This document shows, piece by piece, positions 32,804 through 44,843 of a stretch of DNA of 64,000 bases. A program made the translations under genes and the position numbers. Source of the stretch: Tricholoma matsutake (taxonomy: Eukaryota > Basidiomycota > Agaricomycetes > Agaricales > Tricholomataceae); assembly GCA_026075535.2 (NCBI GenBank), contig AP026550.1, positions 8,432,001 through 8,496,000 on the forward strand, in the 5' to 3' direction. Positions within the stretch are counted from its first letter, which is position 1. The number at the start of each line of letters is the position of its first letter. The notes under the pieces were generated by a model, which worked only from the letters and a program-made list of their open reading frames with translations, ran no database searches and was not told the DNA's origin.

Positions 32804-34273
32804 GATGAATCAGAACAAGGACGAGCTTGCGCGCTAAAGTATGTACCTCGTGCCTTCTGATGATCGATGACAATCGACCCCCTCTTGTAACATACCTTTC
32901 AATCTAGCACCACAACGTCCAGCTACTGTTTCCTCAGGAGAGCTGAGCCGTGATTCTGGGCAGGACCGCTGGTGTGGACGAGGAATTTATGCATCAAATT
33001 TATATAAGGTTACATAGAACTCTTGGGATAATCCTCGCTCATACCATTTTCATGAGTCACTCACAACGACCCTACCCTCAGCGTCCCCCTAAATCAAGCA
33101 CAGTCAACCTCCGAGATAGTCCCATCTGGTCGGATGCTCGAAGTCGCAGTGAACGCTAGGGCATGAATATAGCTGGTGGTCTCACTCGACTCAATCACTT
33201 GGAAATAAGGTTGATAGGGCTACCGGCTGGAACGCGTAATAGGCGACAACACGTTGGGCGACAAGTGTTAGCGTTTGGTTAGCGTGCCGAGACGCGGGAG
33301 TTTGGATTGTGGAAGGGCCGCGTTGACGTTCGGAGTTCGAGTTCGAGTATGTAGCGTTCACTGAATAGCGTTCACTGAATAACGTTCACTGAATAACGTT
33401 CACTAGTCTCATGGTATCGGCGTCGCCAGTTATCGAACAGCATTTAGACGTCTTAACGCAACCTGCCATCCTGCTACGCAAAATTGCCATTCTCAAGGTT
33501 GAAGTGCACCTTCTTATCTCTGGTTGCAAAATCCCATTAGCTACTCAGCTTCCATAAACCGACCTTCAAAGGAGGCCCTGTCTACGAAGCTCTCTTTCAA
33601 CCGCCTCCTGGGTGCTGAAGATGGTATGGAAATTGGAATACCATCTTGTTTCGGCAAGACATGAACAATTGCTCGCTGAAAAGTAAGCGGGATTGTTTTT
33701 ACTTTACGCGCCTTGAACAAATTCGTCACAGGTGGAAAACAAACATGGAACGCGTGGAAGAAATAAGGGAGAGTATTACCACTCTTGAACGACGACGCCC
33801 AGTATTACTGTGCTCGGCCTAGTACTCGGCCACCCTAGCTAAAACAATGTATTTTACACGAAATACGGGCTACACTATATTCTAGTAATGTTGGGTAGGG
33901 ACTTGTCTTCTATTCGAGATGTGTTCCATATTTTTGTGTGACCTCATTGTCGGGATATGAGTATTTTGGCCACACGTGAGAACTTTCGCTTCAACACATC
34001 CCCTGTCTTCGATTCCTTGTTACTCACTCAACGATGTGTGGATCATCACAAAACTTGTCGGCATGTATGCTATCCATCAATTTCTCGTGTAAAATGACGA
34101 TTAGTACAGTTTGATCTTCTAGGATAACGACGTCCATTCTCAGCTCCGTTTTCGCCCTCTGTGACTGTCGTGGCCTCTCGCCTCATCCACAATGATGGTG
34201 GTAAGAATAAAGCAAGTACAAATTGAGTACAAATGTAAGTAAATAACACGTCAACAATCAATGAAGACGCGTT
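32804..34273. other. 5' flank of the NLR gene, no gene recognised
   Basis: This stretch is richer in CG dinucleotides than the rest of the window. It contains 3.7 copies of a 14 bp repeat (AGCGTTCACTGAAT) at 33353-33404. The promoter of the NLR gene should lie just above 32803, but I could not point to a clear TATA box. Small ORFs (33541-33729 minus, 32950-33159 plus) have no support. Confidence 0.5.
33353..33404. repeat. 14 bp tandem repeat
   Basis: AGCGTTCACTGAAT twice, then AACGTTCACTGAAT and a partial copy; AACGTT is a palindrome. Confidence 0.85.
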
Positions 34274-34499
34274 GTACATCAGGAAAATCTAGATTTTTCT
34301 TAACGAGACTTAGCCATGTTTATCATGGCTTAATGTTGTTGCTAAGCACCATTAAGTAGGAAGTCTCTAAGCCTGACCATGCTTGGGCTAAGCCAAGTCC
34401 TCCCATGAATTTGGCTTACAGGAGGCTTATTGTTTGGCTTACTCTGGACTTGGGCTAAGGACGGATCAAAGCTACCATTTAAGTCAATCTTCAGCTAAA

Positions 34500-36250
34500 T
34501 GTTCGTGAGTAAGCTGAGAGTCCAAGTCACTCAAGAGTTCAATAAGCAGTAGAAAGCCCAATATATTTGCGTACCAAGGACACCAAAGCACAGGTATAAG
34601 AACATGCTAAACATGCTAAGCAATCATTATGAAATCGAGGAGCAACGAAAAAGCAGGAAATCTGGAGGACGAAGGAACTGCGAAAAGAAACAATAGAAAT
34701 TCTCTGCACTTGAAGCACCAGTAGCTTGGCGTCAATGCCCATGTGCCAATCGAGCCCACATCCCATCATTGTCCCCATCTCCACTCCCATCCTCATTGGT
34801 ACTGTCACCACGGTCATTGCAGGTGCCACCACTGTCGCTGTTGTTCCTGCAGCTTGTCTCTGGTGGCCAGGAATATATTAGTAGAAGGAGGGTGAAAGAT
34901 GGAGTGAAACATACTGGTGTGCTCGTGGCATTGCCATTCCTCCCTCGCTACTCCTGTTGTCGTAAGGGATGTGCCTTCCTCTGCTTGGAGAGTTGCCTCC
35001 TTTGGCGGAGTCATTTCGGCAACTGTCTTGTTTGCTTTCGCCGACCATTGTTGCTGTTGGTATTCCTGTTGCCGCCCGAGTCCCAAGTTACTGATGCATA
35101 ATAAAGAGCAGAATAAGAAAATACGAACTCACTTGTCAGGGCTCAGGAAGAGACAGTTGCCCACGGCGATTGAATCACATCATTGTTTCTGCTGGGGTTA
35201 GTGCTTTGGTGTCTGCCACTTGTACTTCAGGGGTGTCAGTTTGCCGGGGTTGTCGCTAGTCCTAACAAGCTATCAGTGTTGTGGAGAACAATGGGAGAAG
35301 AAAAAACACCTGCCTGTTGGTGATGGAGTAACAGGAACACATGATGATGGAATACAATGTTCAACTTCAACCAACTTGTGATGTTAGCATGTGATATGTG
35401 CCTGGCAGAGTTTGAATGGCCTTTTGCAGTTTCGTTTGCTCCCTTTCCTCTCTGGATGCTGTCCATCTCGAATGGCACTGGTGCTGACTTCTTCAAGTTT
35501 TTTCAAGTCACTAGGTGTGCTGGGGCTCTTCAAAGCTGCAGGTAAGTCATGATACTCTGGGGCACTGGAAACAGACCAGCTAATTACTTCATAGGCACTA
35601 TTTCGATGCAGGACATCCATTTTCCATCTGTGCCACACCTCTCGACCCCCTCCCTCCATGTTGTATGTTTCCCAGTCTGCTTCTATGCACCACGCTCCGT
35701 TCTGAGCTATACCTTTGCCATTTTCGACATGCACATCCTGCCATGGCTTTGTTCTCTGATTGGTGACCCTTCCTTTCCTTGTTGAGCCCCCTGGTGACAT
35801 CCTCAACTTGTCTCTCCCCACAGTCATGGTTTTGGCTAACATGGTCCTCGTCACAGGCATGTTGACACATCAAGTACATTGGTGCTGGATAGCTCAATAC
35901 AGCAATATCTGTCAAATATGGTGAGTTTCTCATTTTATTCTTTTTCTGCCATACCAGAGGTGAGGCCCTAGCCTTGTCTCTGTTCTAATTTTTTTCTCGT
36001 TGTTTAGTCATTTTCACAACGCTTTGACTCATCAAGATCTCATTCATACAAGTGTGAGGCTGCAGGCAGCAATGGCTCATGGGACTCAGGCATGCTTCCA
36101 GGCATGCTAGGCCTCAGAACAGGGTGGGATTGAGTGCACCACCCGCTGTCCACTGACATGCTGGGTAACTCCATTCCCTGATGCTTCTCGGCCTACTAAT
36201 GCCCACACCTGCCACTTGTGCTAAGCCTTCTTTTCCAATAGCTACCTTCA
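34500..36250. other. stretch without a recognised gene
   Basis: Several overlapping ORFs lie on both strands (for example 35384-35860 minus, 34769-35101 plus), none with a domain I recognise. Intron-like GTGAGT...CAG (35919-35961, plus) and GTAAGT motifs occur, so a degraded spliced gene is possible. Confidence 0.3.
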
Positions 36251-36765
36251 CTACCTCAATGCGTACAGACTCTTATAAACTAGAAATACTTGACATACAA
36301 GCCACAGAATGGTGTTGAAATATCAAGCTCAGCCATGTCAGGCTGCTCTTTGGTCCTGATGCTGTTCTGTTATCATGATCCGCCTCTGTTGCCTAGTTAC
36401 CAGTACTTATATATACTTCACTGTACCGTATTGTGCTCTTTGAGCACTTGTAACCCATGGGCACTTTCCCCTTTTTGCAACACAAGTGCTCATCACCATG
36501 TGTGGCTTAAAACTTGTGTGTCCAACATCTCTGTGGAGACTGTACTTCCACATTTTGGTTTAGCAGAGACTGTACTTCTGCCTTGCTTGGAACTTTGTGC
36601 ACAGCAGTGACTGGACCTCTGCTTTCTTACTTGTGACATAACTTTTGGAACCTGCAGAGATGCACTTCTGCTTCAGCCTTTGTGATCTGTGCCAACTCGC
36701 ATACGGCCCATACATTCATTCATTCCTAGTCTTATCTTTGACAATCTTTAATCTATCTTATCACA

Positions 36766-37497
36766 ATGTCTTCAAAATCTATTCGGTTCCCATCTCTCAA
36801 TCACACCAACTATGCTGAATGGGTTTTGCGGATGGAAGCAATCTTGATTCAGGGTGGCTTCTGGGGGCTAGTCACTGGGAATGAGGCATTGGGCAAGGAT
36901 GAGGTGGATGAGAAGAAGAAAGCTTTTGCACAGAGGCAAGCTCAGTGCCGAGCAGAGATTATGTTGAGGGTTGAAGATTCTCAGTTACCCCATATGGCAG
37001 ATCATGATATGAAAGCCATTTGGAATGCTCTTGCCTCTGTTCATCATGCTCAAGGTTTTGGTAGTCGACTCCAGCTTCATCGCCACTTCATCACTGCCAC
37101 CATGAAGAAGGACCAGTCCATGGAAGGTTGGATTGGGGAGGTACGCTCTCATTCAAACAGAATCAAAGTCATTGATGTGTCTGTCTCCAATGAGGATATT
37201 ATTGTTGTTCTCACTGCTGGGCTACCATCTTCCTATGCACCTGTCATCATTTCCCTCAATTCTGTCAAAGCTACTGAGCTCATGCTTGACTTTGTCATCA
37301 CCTGGCTTCTCAACAAAGAAAGTCGCCAAGTCATCTCTTTGGAGCCTAATGTCGAGGTCAAGAAAGAAGAACCTGACAATGTAGCCATGTTATCTGCATG
37401 TAGCATTCGGCGCTTTCCCCTTTTTGCAACAAATGGCTCACCAAACTCATTGCTTGGGCTACTTCCCTTACTTATTCCCAAATCTAAGTACGATTGA
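36766..37497 (+). pseudogene. Ty1/copia-type gag fragment
   Basis: An open frame of 243 codons begins MSSKSIRFPSLNHTNYAEWV, a typical copia Gag start (F-x-x-LNxxNYxxWxxxM), and continues with WNALASVH, LHRHFITATMKKDQSMEGWI and VLTAGLPSSYAPVI, matching the UBN2/gag region. After VAMLSACS the similarity stops and no zinc knuckle, integrase or RT follows; the sequence soon reaches element A2. The upstream 450 bases may be its LTR and leader. The copy is 3'-truncated although its gag frame is open. Confidence 0.8.
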
Positions 37498-38062
37498 GGC
37501 ACTTTGGGTTTTTCTGATGACTTGAAACTATTGCTTTCACTTAATAACCCTGCATACTTACATGCCTTTGCTACTTATTTACCTACAACCACTTGACATC
37601 CTTATGACATGCTTAGGTTTTTCCTTGCTCTTACTAACTGATTTACTAAGTAGAAATAGGGCATGGGTATGGGTAACACTGTGTGTTTCTGGTCATGGGT
37701 ATGCACGGGTATGGGTATGGGTATGGGATTGCCATACCTGGGCAACACCGTACCCTTTTCCACAGTGTTATGGGTATGTGCAGGTATGCTGGTACCTGGA
37801 TTTTGGTCAGGTGAGTAATCATCTGACCTTGTTGAATACTCACGACACGTCTATTTCTAAACTATATGACAATCCAACCACCACCATAGCATGGCCCAAA
37901 CGACGTGAATTGTTGTTTGGGCCTATAGTAAGTTTTTTTATGTTTCATTTCTTATTTTTTGTAAATTAATTGATTATGTTTCTTCTTTTTCAGGTTCTAA
38001 ACTACTGATAACAACGGATGACAACAGCTAACAACACACACCCAACAGTGCCACATCACCCA

Positions 38063-38163
38063 GGCCCAAACGATGTGATTGCATCATTTGGGCCCATGGT
38101 AAGTTTTTTTTTTGTTCATTTCTTTTTTTGTAAACTAACTATTTTGTGTCTTTCATTTCATAG
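38063..38163 (+). repeat. hairpin plus intron-like cassette in A2
   Basis: The hairpin GGCCCAAACGATG...CATCATTTGGGCC is followed three bases on by GTAAGTTTTTTTTT, then AACTAACTA and TTTCATAG (65 nt). This is the clearest copy of the cassette: hairpin, 5' splice site, branch point, 3' splice site. Confidence 0.75.
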
Positions 38164-38384
38164 GTTGGAATTCCCTCAGAACAAGGAGCTCACATGGAAT
38201 GACCCCACACCAACGCCGCCACATCATGATGGCACACCACCTACCCCAGCCTCATGAGCAACTGCTCGTGGGGTGGATAGCAGGTGGAATGACAACAATG
38301 ACCAGGAGGAGGACCCAAGGACCCAACTGCTGCCACGAGCAACTGCTCATGGGGTGGAATTGGGGATCGACGACTACAGGCAGC

Positions 38385-38650
38385 ACCCCCCCCCTCTCTC
38401 GCTGCAAATGCGAGTGGGGGGGTTACTCATTCTGTTCTCGGCGACTACAGGCACCACCCCCCTCCCTCGCTCCAAATGCGAGAGGGGGGGTTTTTTGTTT
38501 TGTTTTCATTGACTACAGGCACCACCACCCCATCCCTCACTCAAAATGTGGAGGGGGGGGGGGGGTTTTCTATATTAGTTTAATGTAATTTATTTATTAG
38601 AATAGGTCCACCACCCCCTCCCTCACTCCAAACATGAGCGAGGGGGTTTC
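38385..38650. repeat. four C-rich hairpins in A2
   Basis: Arms such as CCCTCCCTCGC with GCGAGAGGGGGG, each with a CAAAT-like loop. Spacing is 60-80 bp. Same type as in C1, B3 and C2. Confidence 0.75.
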
Positions 38651-38922
38651 TATTAACTTAATTTACTATTAAAATATGTATTCTTCTCAAAACCCCCAAA
38701 TAATCACAGGTAACCCATGGAAACCCGTGGTAACACTGTACCCGTACCCATGCAGGTACGGTGTTCATGGGTACAGGTAAGGGTACAAGGGAATATACCT
38801 GAGGGTTACCTGTGCCATGCCCTACTACAGTAGAAAATAAGCAACTTGAGCAGCTTATCATACTTATCTATGAAATAAGCAGACTAAGTTCGCTAAGAAT
38901 TTTCTAGATTTTCCTGATGTAC

Positions 38923-39661
38923 TTACTCAGAAAATGGGCCACCAAAGGGTAAAGGGTCTTTGGGTAAGAATGTGTGACCCTTGCCACTTGCTTGGGTGTT
39001 TCAATGGGTAGACAAATGTCCTGAGATGTTGTGTAGACAGCAAAAATGGACAAAAAGCAACTTGATTGGGTTAGGTGGATGATTTGCCACATGGGCCACA
39101 AATATGGAGATGACCATGAAGTGGGCCACCAAGGGTTTTACCAAGTAGTTACTAACACAATCCTATATATTTTGACCCTATTACATTCACATATATATTC
39201 TCTATGTCCCCAAATATTTTCAGAATTTTTGGGCAATCCTGTTATGCCCTACATCCCATGATTTCAATATCACATGCCTTTTAAGGAAACCAGCATTTCA
39301 GGGCTATCCCCGATCTTTGGGCATATTTTTAGAAACCACTATCACATGACTTCAGCTGCAGTTTTCTGCTGTAGATGTGTCCCCTACAGGTACTCCTTTG
39401 GCACATAACAGATTAGCAGTAAGTGGCATCATTCATCAGAAAAGTGCCAAGTGGCCCACTAGACAGGGTGGCCCACTTCCTGACCTGGTACAGTACTTGC
39501 TATACAAGACCAAATGGTCTGTGCACCTCGGGGTATATAAACCTCCCATTTCTACATGTAAACTGGGCTTGCCCCATTTACTAAGTAGTTGTATAGTTTT
39601 TATATTATGTATGATAGTTTACTGCATTAAACTTCAGACTGTGACCTCTCTCTTGGTGATG
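38923..39661 (+). repeat. LTR-like sequence, unassigned
   Basis: No ORF is supported. It has promoter-like GGTATATAAACC at 39532-39543 and ends in an AT-rich tail, as in an LTR. Its boundaries and partner copy are not visible. A 60 bp remnant of family A (CATACCCATACCCATGC...TTGCCTA) abuts it at 39664-39721. Confidence 0.35.
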
Positions 39662-40027
39662 GGTAGGTATGGGTTACAGGTCATGGAATCATGACCCATA
39701 CCCATACCCATGCTATTGCCTAATCTCCAATTGTGGACCACAATATGCTTCCATGTTTATGCAAAAATTAAACAACATAAGTATTGGAGATTCAAACTAA
39801 ATTATCTATGGCATATCACCCACAAACTGATGGGCAGACAGAGAGAATGAACCAGGAGTTGGAGCAGTATACCTATGCATGTTTGTTAACTATCAACAAA
39901 CTGACTGGCCCAAATGGTTGGCAATTGCCAAATTTTCCCACAATAACAAATTCCATTCAGCTACTCACATGTCACCCTTCTTTGCTAATTATGGGTATCA
40001 TCCCTGCATGGGAATAGAACCCCAAAG

Positions 40028-42293
40028 TATGTAGTGCTTGAAGGTCTGGCCATGCAGACCAGAAAATAACTGAGACTGAACTGAACTGTAACCATTGTAA
40101 CTGGACCTGCAGTCACAACCCTAGTGGTTACAGTACAGGTGTGGTAATGGTTCACTGATCTCAAGATGGACAGCCAAACTGCTCAAGACCAGTGACAACT
40201 GGTCTCAAACCAAACTTGTGGTCTTGCCTGTATGTAGTAAATAAATCTATTAAATGTAGCATATCATACATTCTAATATACCTATATACAAAAGAATGGG
40301 TGGCACCCAGATGAAAGACTTGGAATGTGAGCTGTTAAAATAGCCCAGGGTGAGCACAGACCATTTGCACCTGTTTGTTTACCTGACACATGTTTCATTT
40401 ACTTGCTTTTGTTTACATGTTTGGACTTGTTGTAGTTGTTGATTGATGTTTACCACATTGATCAACCACCACCACCGTGCCACCTCTCACCTCTGCCCAC
40501 TGTGGTAACAACCCACCATCAAGTGCCACATCACACACAGAATGGGCCCAAACCAGGTAAGTCTCTTTATGTCTTTTAGAAAGTAACTAACTTATGTTTT
40601 GTTCTGTTTTTAGGTTCTATTACTGTAACAATGTCGTTACAATGTATTCTACCCAAAATGGCTGCCAGCAGCAACAGACAAGCCTAAGCACCTTCCCCCA
40701 GCCTCACGAGCCACTGCTTGTGGGGTGGATTGTGGGTGCTAGCTACCCAACAACAAATGATGGGACTGACAAAGAGAAGGTGATGACACAGTGCCCACCT
40801 CCAGCCTCATGAGCCACTGCTCATGGGGTAGATCAGGGGGTGCTGTCAAGAGCTGTTCCTCACCCGATCGGAACCTGCATCTGTCCGACCCTTTCCTGCA
40901 TGTCAAACCTGATTTTTGTCTATGCCTCCCAATTTCATTCCTGGCTGCCTTGCACTGCCCACACTGCTGTGCACCAGGCTGCCTTGTACAGCATCCATGG
41001 CTGCCTTCCCAAGGCTGCTGTCTCTATTGCAAATTCAACTACGGATTCCTGTGCAGCTCCCACTAGATAATTTATCTATGCAGTTGAGACACTGCTGCAG
41101 TCTTCATTCCTGTTCTGCATTATTCTGGACTACAGTATTTAAGCTTAGTTAGTTTTGCCTTGTATTCCTCAGTTTGTATATCAACATAGACTCGACTTTA
41201 ATCTGCCAATCCAAACCTCCTTCTACTCCAACCTCAGTTCTCTAAGAGGCTGAACTCCATTCAACTCGACCTCCAGTCTTCCTCTGAAGTTCTATCCTCA
41301 TCTGAACTTAACCTAAGTCCCTCCATACTCCTTCCCGTGTTTACCTGCACTTTCCCGCTCCTACCTCCAAACCTCCAACTTGAAATTAGGACACCAGATG
41401 AGGTGAAGGGTGCAGCTTCTTACAAGCTGAAGCCAAGTCCTTTTGGTTTCCCCTCCTGCAGAATCCGCAACGACCTGACAACCTTCTGTAAACAACACCC
41501 ACAGTGTCCGATCGGATTCCGATGAACCTTCTAGGATCAGTTCTTAACAGGTGCTACTTTGCTGACAACACCAGGTATGTGCCACATCACCCCAATATTC
41601 CAGTGATTCAGCACATCCAGCCTATGAGCCACTGCTTGTAGGTTGGATTGTGGGTGCTAACTGCCCAACAACAAATGAAGGGTGATGACAATGGGGGGAT
41701 GACAAGCCAACAACAAACAATGGATGACAACCAAGCGACCAGCAGCAAACAAATGAGGAACAATGAGGGAGGCACAGCAAACAAATGAGGGACAATGAGT
41801 GATGAACGAACAGGGGATGACAAAGACAAACAGTGGCAGGGGATGATGATGATGATGATGATGATGATGGCAACAATGGGGATGATGACAGCAGCAGCAG
41901 CAGCAGGCCTCCCTTGCTCAAAGTGTGAGATGGAGGGGGCCATTATCTTTCATTTATTTAGTACTAACAAGCCTTTGTGGATCCAGCCTTGTGAGCCACT
42001 GCTCATGGGGTGAATTCATTTGTCTTTTTTTCTTTTTTTCTTTTGCTTATTTATTAGTAGAATTTCATTTTGGTAGTCTGTATGTAATTGTAATTAGTCA
42101 GTCCTGGCCAGGACCAAAGTTCATTCTGGGACTGGTTGTAACCAGGCCCAGAACTGATTGTAACCATACTGGACCGGTTTTATCCAGTTCTGGTCATGGT
42201 TCCATTGAAAGCTTGAGAATAAATAACCAGTTTGGTCCTGGTTCCAGCCAATTGAGGCAAAAAACTGGGATTGGACCAGACTTTCAAGCACTA
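40028..42293. mobile_element. B3: 2.27 kb hAT-like TIR element of family B in gypsy-3, with nested solo LTR
   Basis: A perfect 8 bp duplication CCCCAAAG (40020-40027, 42294-42301). Left end TATGTAGTGCTTGAAGGTC, right end inverted TAGTGCTTGAAAGTCTGG; the left has four extra bases outside TAGTG. It carries an intron-like segment (40557-40613), GAGCCACTGCTC palindromes (40700, 40805, 41625, 41990), a C-rich hairpin (41908-41939), a GAT repeat (41846-41870) and the solo LTR 40844-41549. Confidence 0.87.
40844..41549 (+). repeat. solo LTR of the gypsy-4 family (706 bp)
   Basis: Same length and ends (TGTCAAGA...TTCTTAACA) as the two gypsy-4 LTRs in opposite orientation, and flanked by the 5 bp duplication GGTGC (40839-40843, 41550-41554). 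It is the product of LTR-LTR recombination. Confidence 0.93.
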
Positions 42294-42640
42294 CCCCAAA
42301 GGGAAGTTAAGGTACAACTGGTAGAAGACTTTGTATCTAAGATGCAGAAGGTACAGGAAGAAGTGGAGGTGGCATTGATGAAAGCACGTGATGATATAAT
42401 GCAGCACACAGATTGTACTTGAGCTCTTGTTCCAGAGTACAATGTCAGTGACTTGGTATGGCTAAGTACCAAGGACCTAAATATTCCATGACCTTCTAGG
42501 AAACTCACAGAGAAACAAGTTGGCCCATATGCAATCTCTAAAATAATTTCACCTAATGCGGTAGTGTTAAAATTACCTCGATCATTCAAGATTGATCCCC
42601 ACCTGTAGCAGCTATATCTATGTATCACTGACCAGTAGTT

Positions 42641-42988
42641 ATCTTACATAGTTCATACAGCACACACAGCAACTGACCACACAGGCAGTTGCCCAATACC
42701 TCAATATACTAATACTTACATGCTACTTCCAGCACTAGCTTGGCACAGCACTACAGCTCAGCACTGCACTTCAGATAGCATGATGACATGCTAAATGATC
42801 ATTGTAATGTATTGCCCCACCCATTGTCATCAGGAGGGTGGGAACCCAGATCAAAATAGTAAATATATACAAAAATGCTCAGCTTACATAGACCTTGCAC
42901 TGTCTGTCACTAACTCTTCAAAAACCCATGCTACATCATCAATAGCATATTCCCACACACCAAACTGAGCATCAAGTGCCAGTGTGCA
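42641..42988. other. end of gypsy-3 and spacer
   Basis: CA/GCAC-rich, with an AAATATATACAAAAATGC TATA-like stretch near 42860; probably part of the gypsy-3 LTR. No ORF is supported. Confidence 0.4.
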
Positions 42989-43559
42989 TCACCAAAAAAA
43001 AAGCATGGTGAGCATGCTGAGTAGGCTGTTAACACCAGACTTGCAGATTTGCTGCAGGTCACCCCCGAATGTCTTCAAAAGTCCTCCATTATCAGATACC
43101 CACCAACTAGGCTGAAGAGAGGTCCACCAAGTCATGAAGTTGCTCACCAACTTGTCGACATTGGGTGAAGGTGGGTGGTATGTGGCTGACCTTGCATGTT
43201 GAATCCAATTGCTGATACAAGCAGGGCAACCCAAAGTCCCAAGTTTTCCTGTCCCATTGAAACCATCCATAGCTTTGAACTGCTCCCAAAGTCCAACAAA
43301 CATTGCCCACTTATCTCCAAACTTGCTGGAATGCAGCATCTTGGACAAAGTTTGCATCCATTGGGGCAAACCGGAAGGTAAGCTGACTTGCATTGGAATT
43401 GCTGGTAATGTGGAGGTAGGGGGAACAGGCAACAACAAAGGAAGGGGTGAGTTCATAGAGATTGTGGGCTTATTGGCATATTTTCTTGGCCATTTGGCAT
43501 TAATACTTGCTGTATCTTCGCACTTCTGCTTCGAGGAAGCATGTGAAGCAGGAGGGGAG

Positions 43560-43790
43560 GGAGCATGCAACACAGGGGGGAAGGAGCTCGTGACACAGGA
43601 GAAGGAGCTCATGACACAGGAGGAGAAGGAGCTCAAAATGCAGGAGAAGGAGCTGGCAATGCAGGAGGGGAAGGAGCTCGCAATGCAGGAGGGGAAGTAG
43701 CTTGCAACACAGGAGGGGAAGGAGCTTGCAATGCAGGAGGGGAAGTAGCTTGCAATGCAGGAGGAGAGGGAGCAGAGGGAGCACGTGAAG
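43560..43790. repeat. minisatellite inside the split host gene
   Basis: About ten units of a 21-30 bp CATGCAGGAGGGGAAGGAGCT-like repeat coding the Pro/Ser/His-rich linker on the minus strand. Plus-strand ORFs across it are artefacts. Confidence 0.8.
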
Positions 43791-44843
43791 GAGGTGGACC
43801 TGAGGTACCATTAGGCTGAACCTGTGGGCCCTATTCATCCCAGTGGGTTGTGTGTAGGGACACATGAGGCTCCTTGCCTGCAAGCAAGCTTTGGAGTGAA
43901 GATCCTGGATCTGGCAAGGCCATACCCCAGCACTCTTCAACAGCTGAAGTATATATGTTAGAGTTTATGAAGGCAACAGAATATATGTGAGAACTTACTA
44001 TAACACTTTTTGAGGAACCATCCAAACAGAGGAATGACCATTTGTTTAACTGCCTGTCATTCACACTCTCCAAATTACATTTTGACAGCACCCAATGTCA
44101 TCCCTGAGTGTAAACTACAGAATAATATTTAGTATCATAAGCATTTAACAACAGAATAATTAGCATACCTTATAACATTTAACTGACCACCATCCACTGG
44201 CTCAAAACCTCCCACAAAAAGTGATGCTTTCATACTGGTGTGGTCGCATATGAGATCAAGGATAGGTTGTGCAAAGGCAACAAGTCTTTCAATACAATGG
44301 AAGAAAAGTCAATATGTGTCAAAAAGAAAAACCAACAACTTACATTTGTTGATCTGGTGGAAGGGTAGAGGGTGAACTTTTAATCACCAAAGACCACTCC
44401 TTCATAGCCTGCATATGCCCCACCTCTGCAGCAGTCATCCACACAGCCTTCTCTTGTGAAGAGAGTTTCTCAAATAACTTGCAGGTAACTTGACCTAGAA
44501 AGGTCAAGCAATCCTTCTTTGTAGGTGGAGCCGATTTGCAACCATGCTTGAATTCCCTCTTGACAATGCCTGGGTTTGCTTTTGCCCAGAGGTTGTAAGG
44601 GATGAGTTTGTGAGGTTTCAAGAGGGGGGCTTCTGTGAGCTTTGCCATAATGATCATTATAGGATCATTTGTCAAGAGGTCCTTTGTAGGGCTTTCATGA
44701 CTTTTGGAATGTTGGTACATCATCCACTGCCAGATTTGTTGAATGATGATGAAAATGTGGGGCCAGTACGCATATGTCAAAAGAGTAGGACAATGGCCCA
44801 TGCAAAAATGCAATGAAAAAGGAATGAGCGTGATGATGTGGCA

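Larger units (their letters stand above)
37657..38828. mobile_element. A2: hAT-like TIR element of family A
   Basis: Flanked by AGTAGAAA (37649-37656 and 38829-38836), a perfect 8 bp duplication. The left end is TAGGGCATGGGTATGGG; the right end, inverted, is GTAGTAGGGCATGGC, with four bases outside the TAGGGC match. At 1172 bp it is nearly the size of A1. It has two intron-like segments (37928-37995, 38099-38163), a GGCCCAAAC...TTTGGGCC hairpin (38063-38094), GAGCAACTGCTC palindromes near 38252 and 38337, and four C-rich hairpins (38385-38650). Confidence 0.88.
34274..38922. mobile_element. possible large TIR element with TA target sites, enclosing A2 and a copia gag
   Basis: Left GTACATCAGGAAAATCTAGA (34274) and right TCTAGATTTTCCTGATGTAC (38903-38922) are exact inverted copies, and similarity continues inward over about 38 bp (CTAAGTCTCGTTAAGA against CTAAGTTCGCTAAGA). 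With TA as target site, the element would start at CATCAGG. Subterminal GGCTTA/TAAGCC motifs lie inside the left end. A Tc1/mariner-type origin is a guess; two unrelated inverted copies are also possible. Confidence 0.45.
39722..42640 (+). pseudogene. gypsy-3 integrase remnant, split by element B3
   Basis: 39722-40027 encodes [32 protein letters not shown] and a degraded core end. 42302-42640 continues with VQLVEDFVSKMQKVQEEVEVALMKARDD, DLVWLSTKDLNI, PSRKLTEKQVGPYAISKIISPNAVVLKLP. TGA codons stand for Arg (before ALVPEY and PSRKL). The upstream pol is missing; the fragment starts where a family A remnant ends. Confidence 0.8.

Noticed and set aside
35384..35860. 158-codon minus ORF as a gene
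   Set aside because: No domain recognised and competing ORFs on both strands.
37928..38163. Introner elements (transposons that become introns)
   Set aside because: The intron-like segments lie inside larger TIR elements and do not coincide with their ends, so the elements themselves are not introns.
43209..43940. Plus-strand ORFs with GEGAxxAGGE repeats and a minus-strand Leu-rich ORF
   Set aside because: Shadows of the minisatellite linker of the split host gene.
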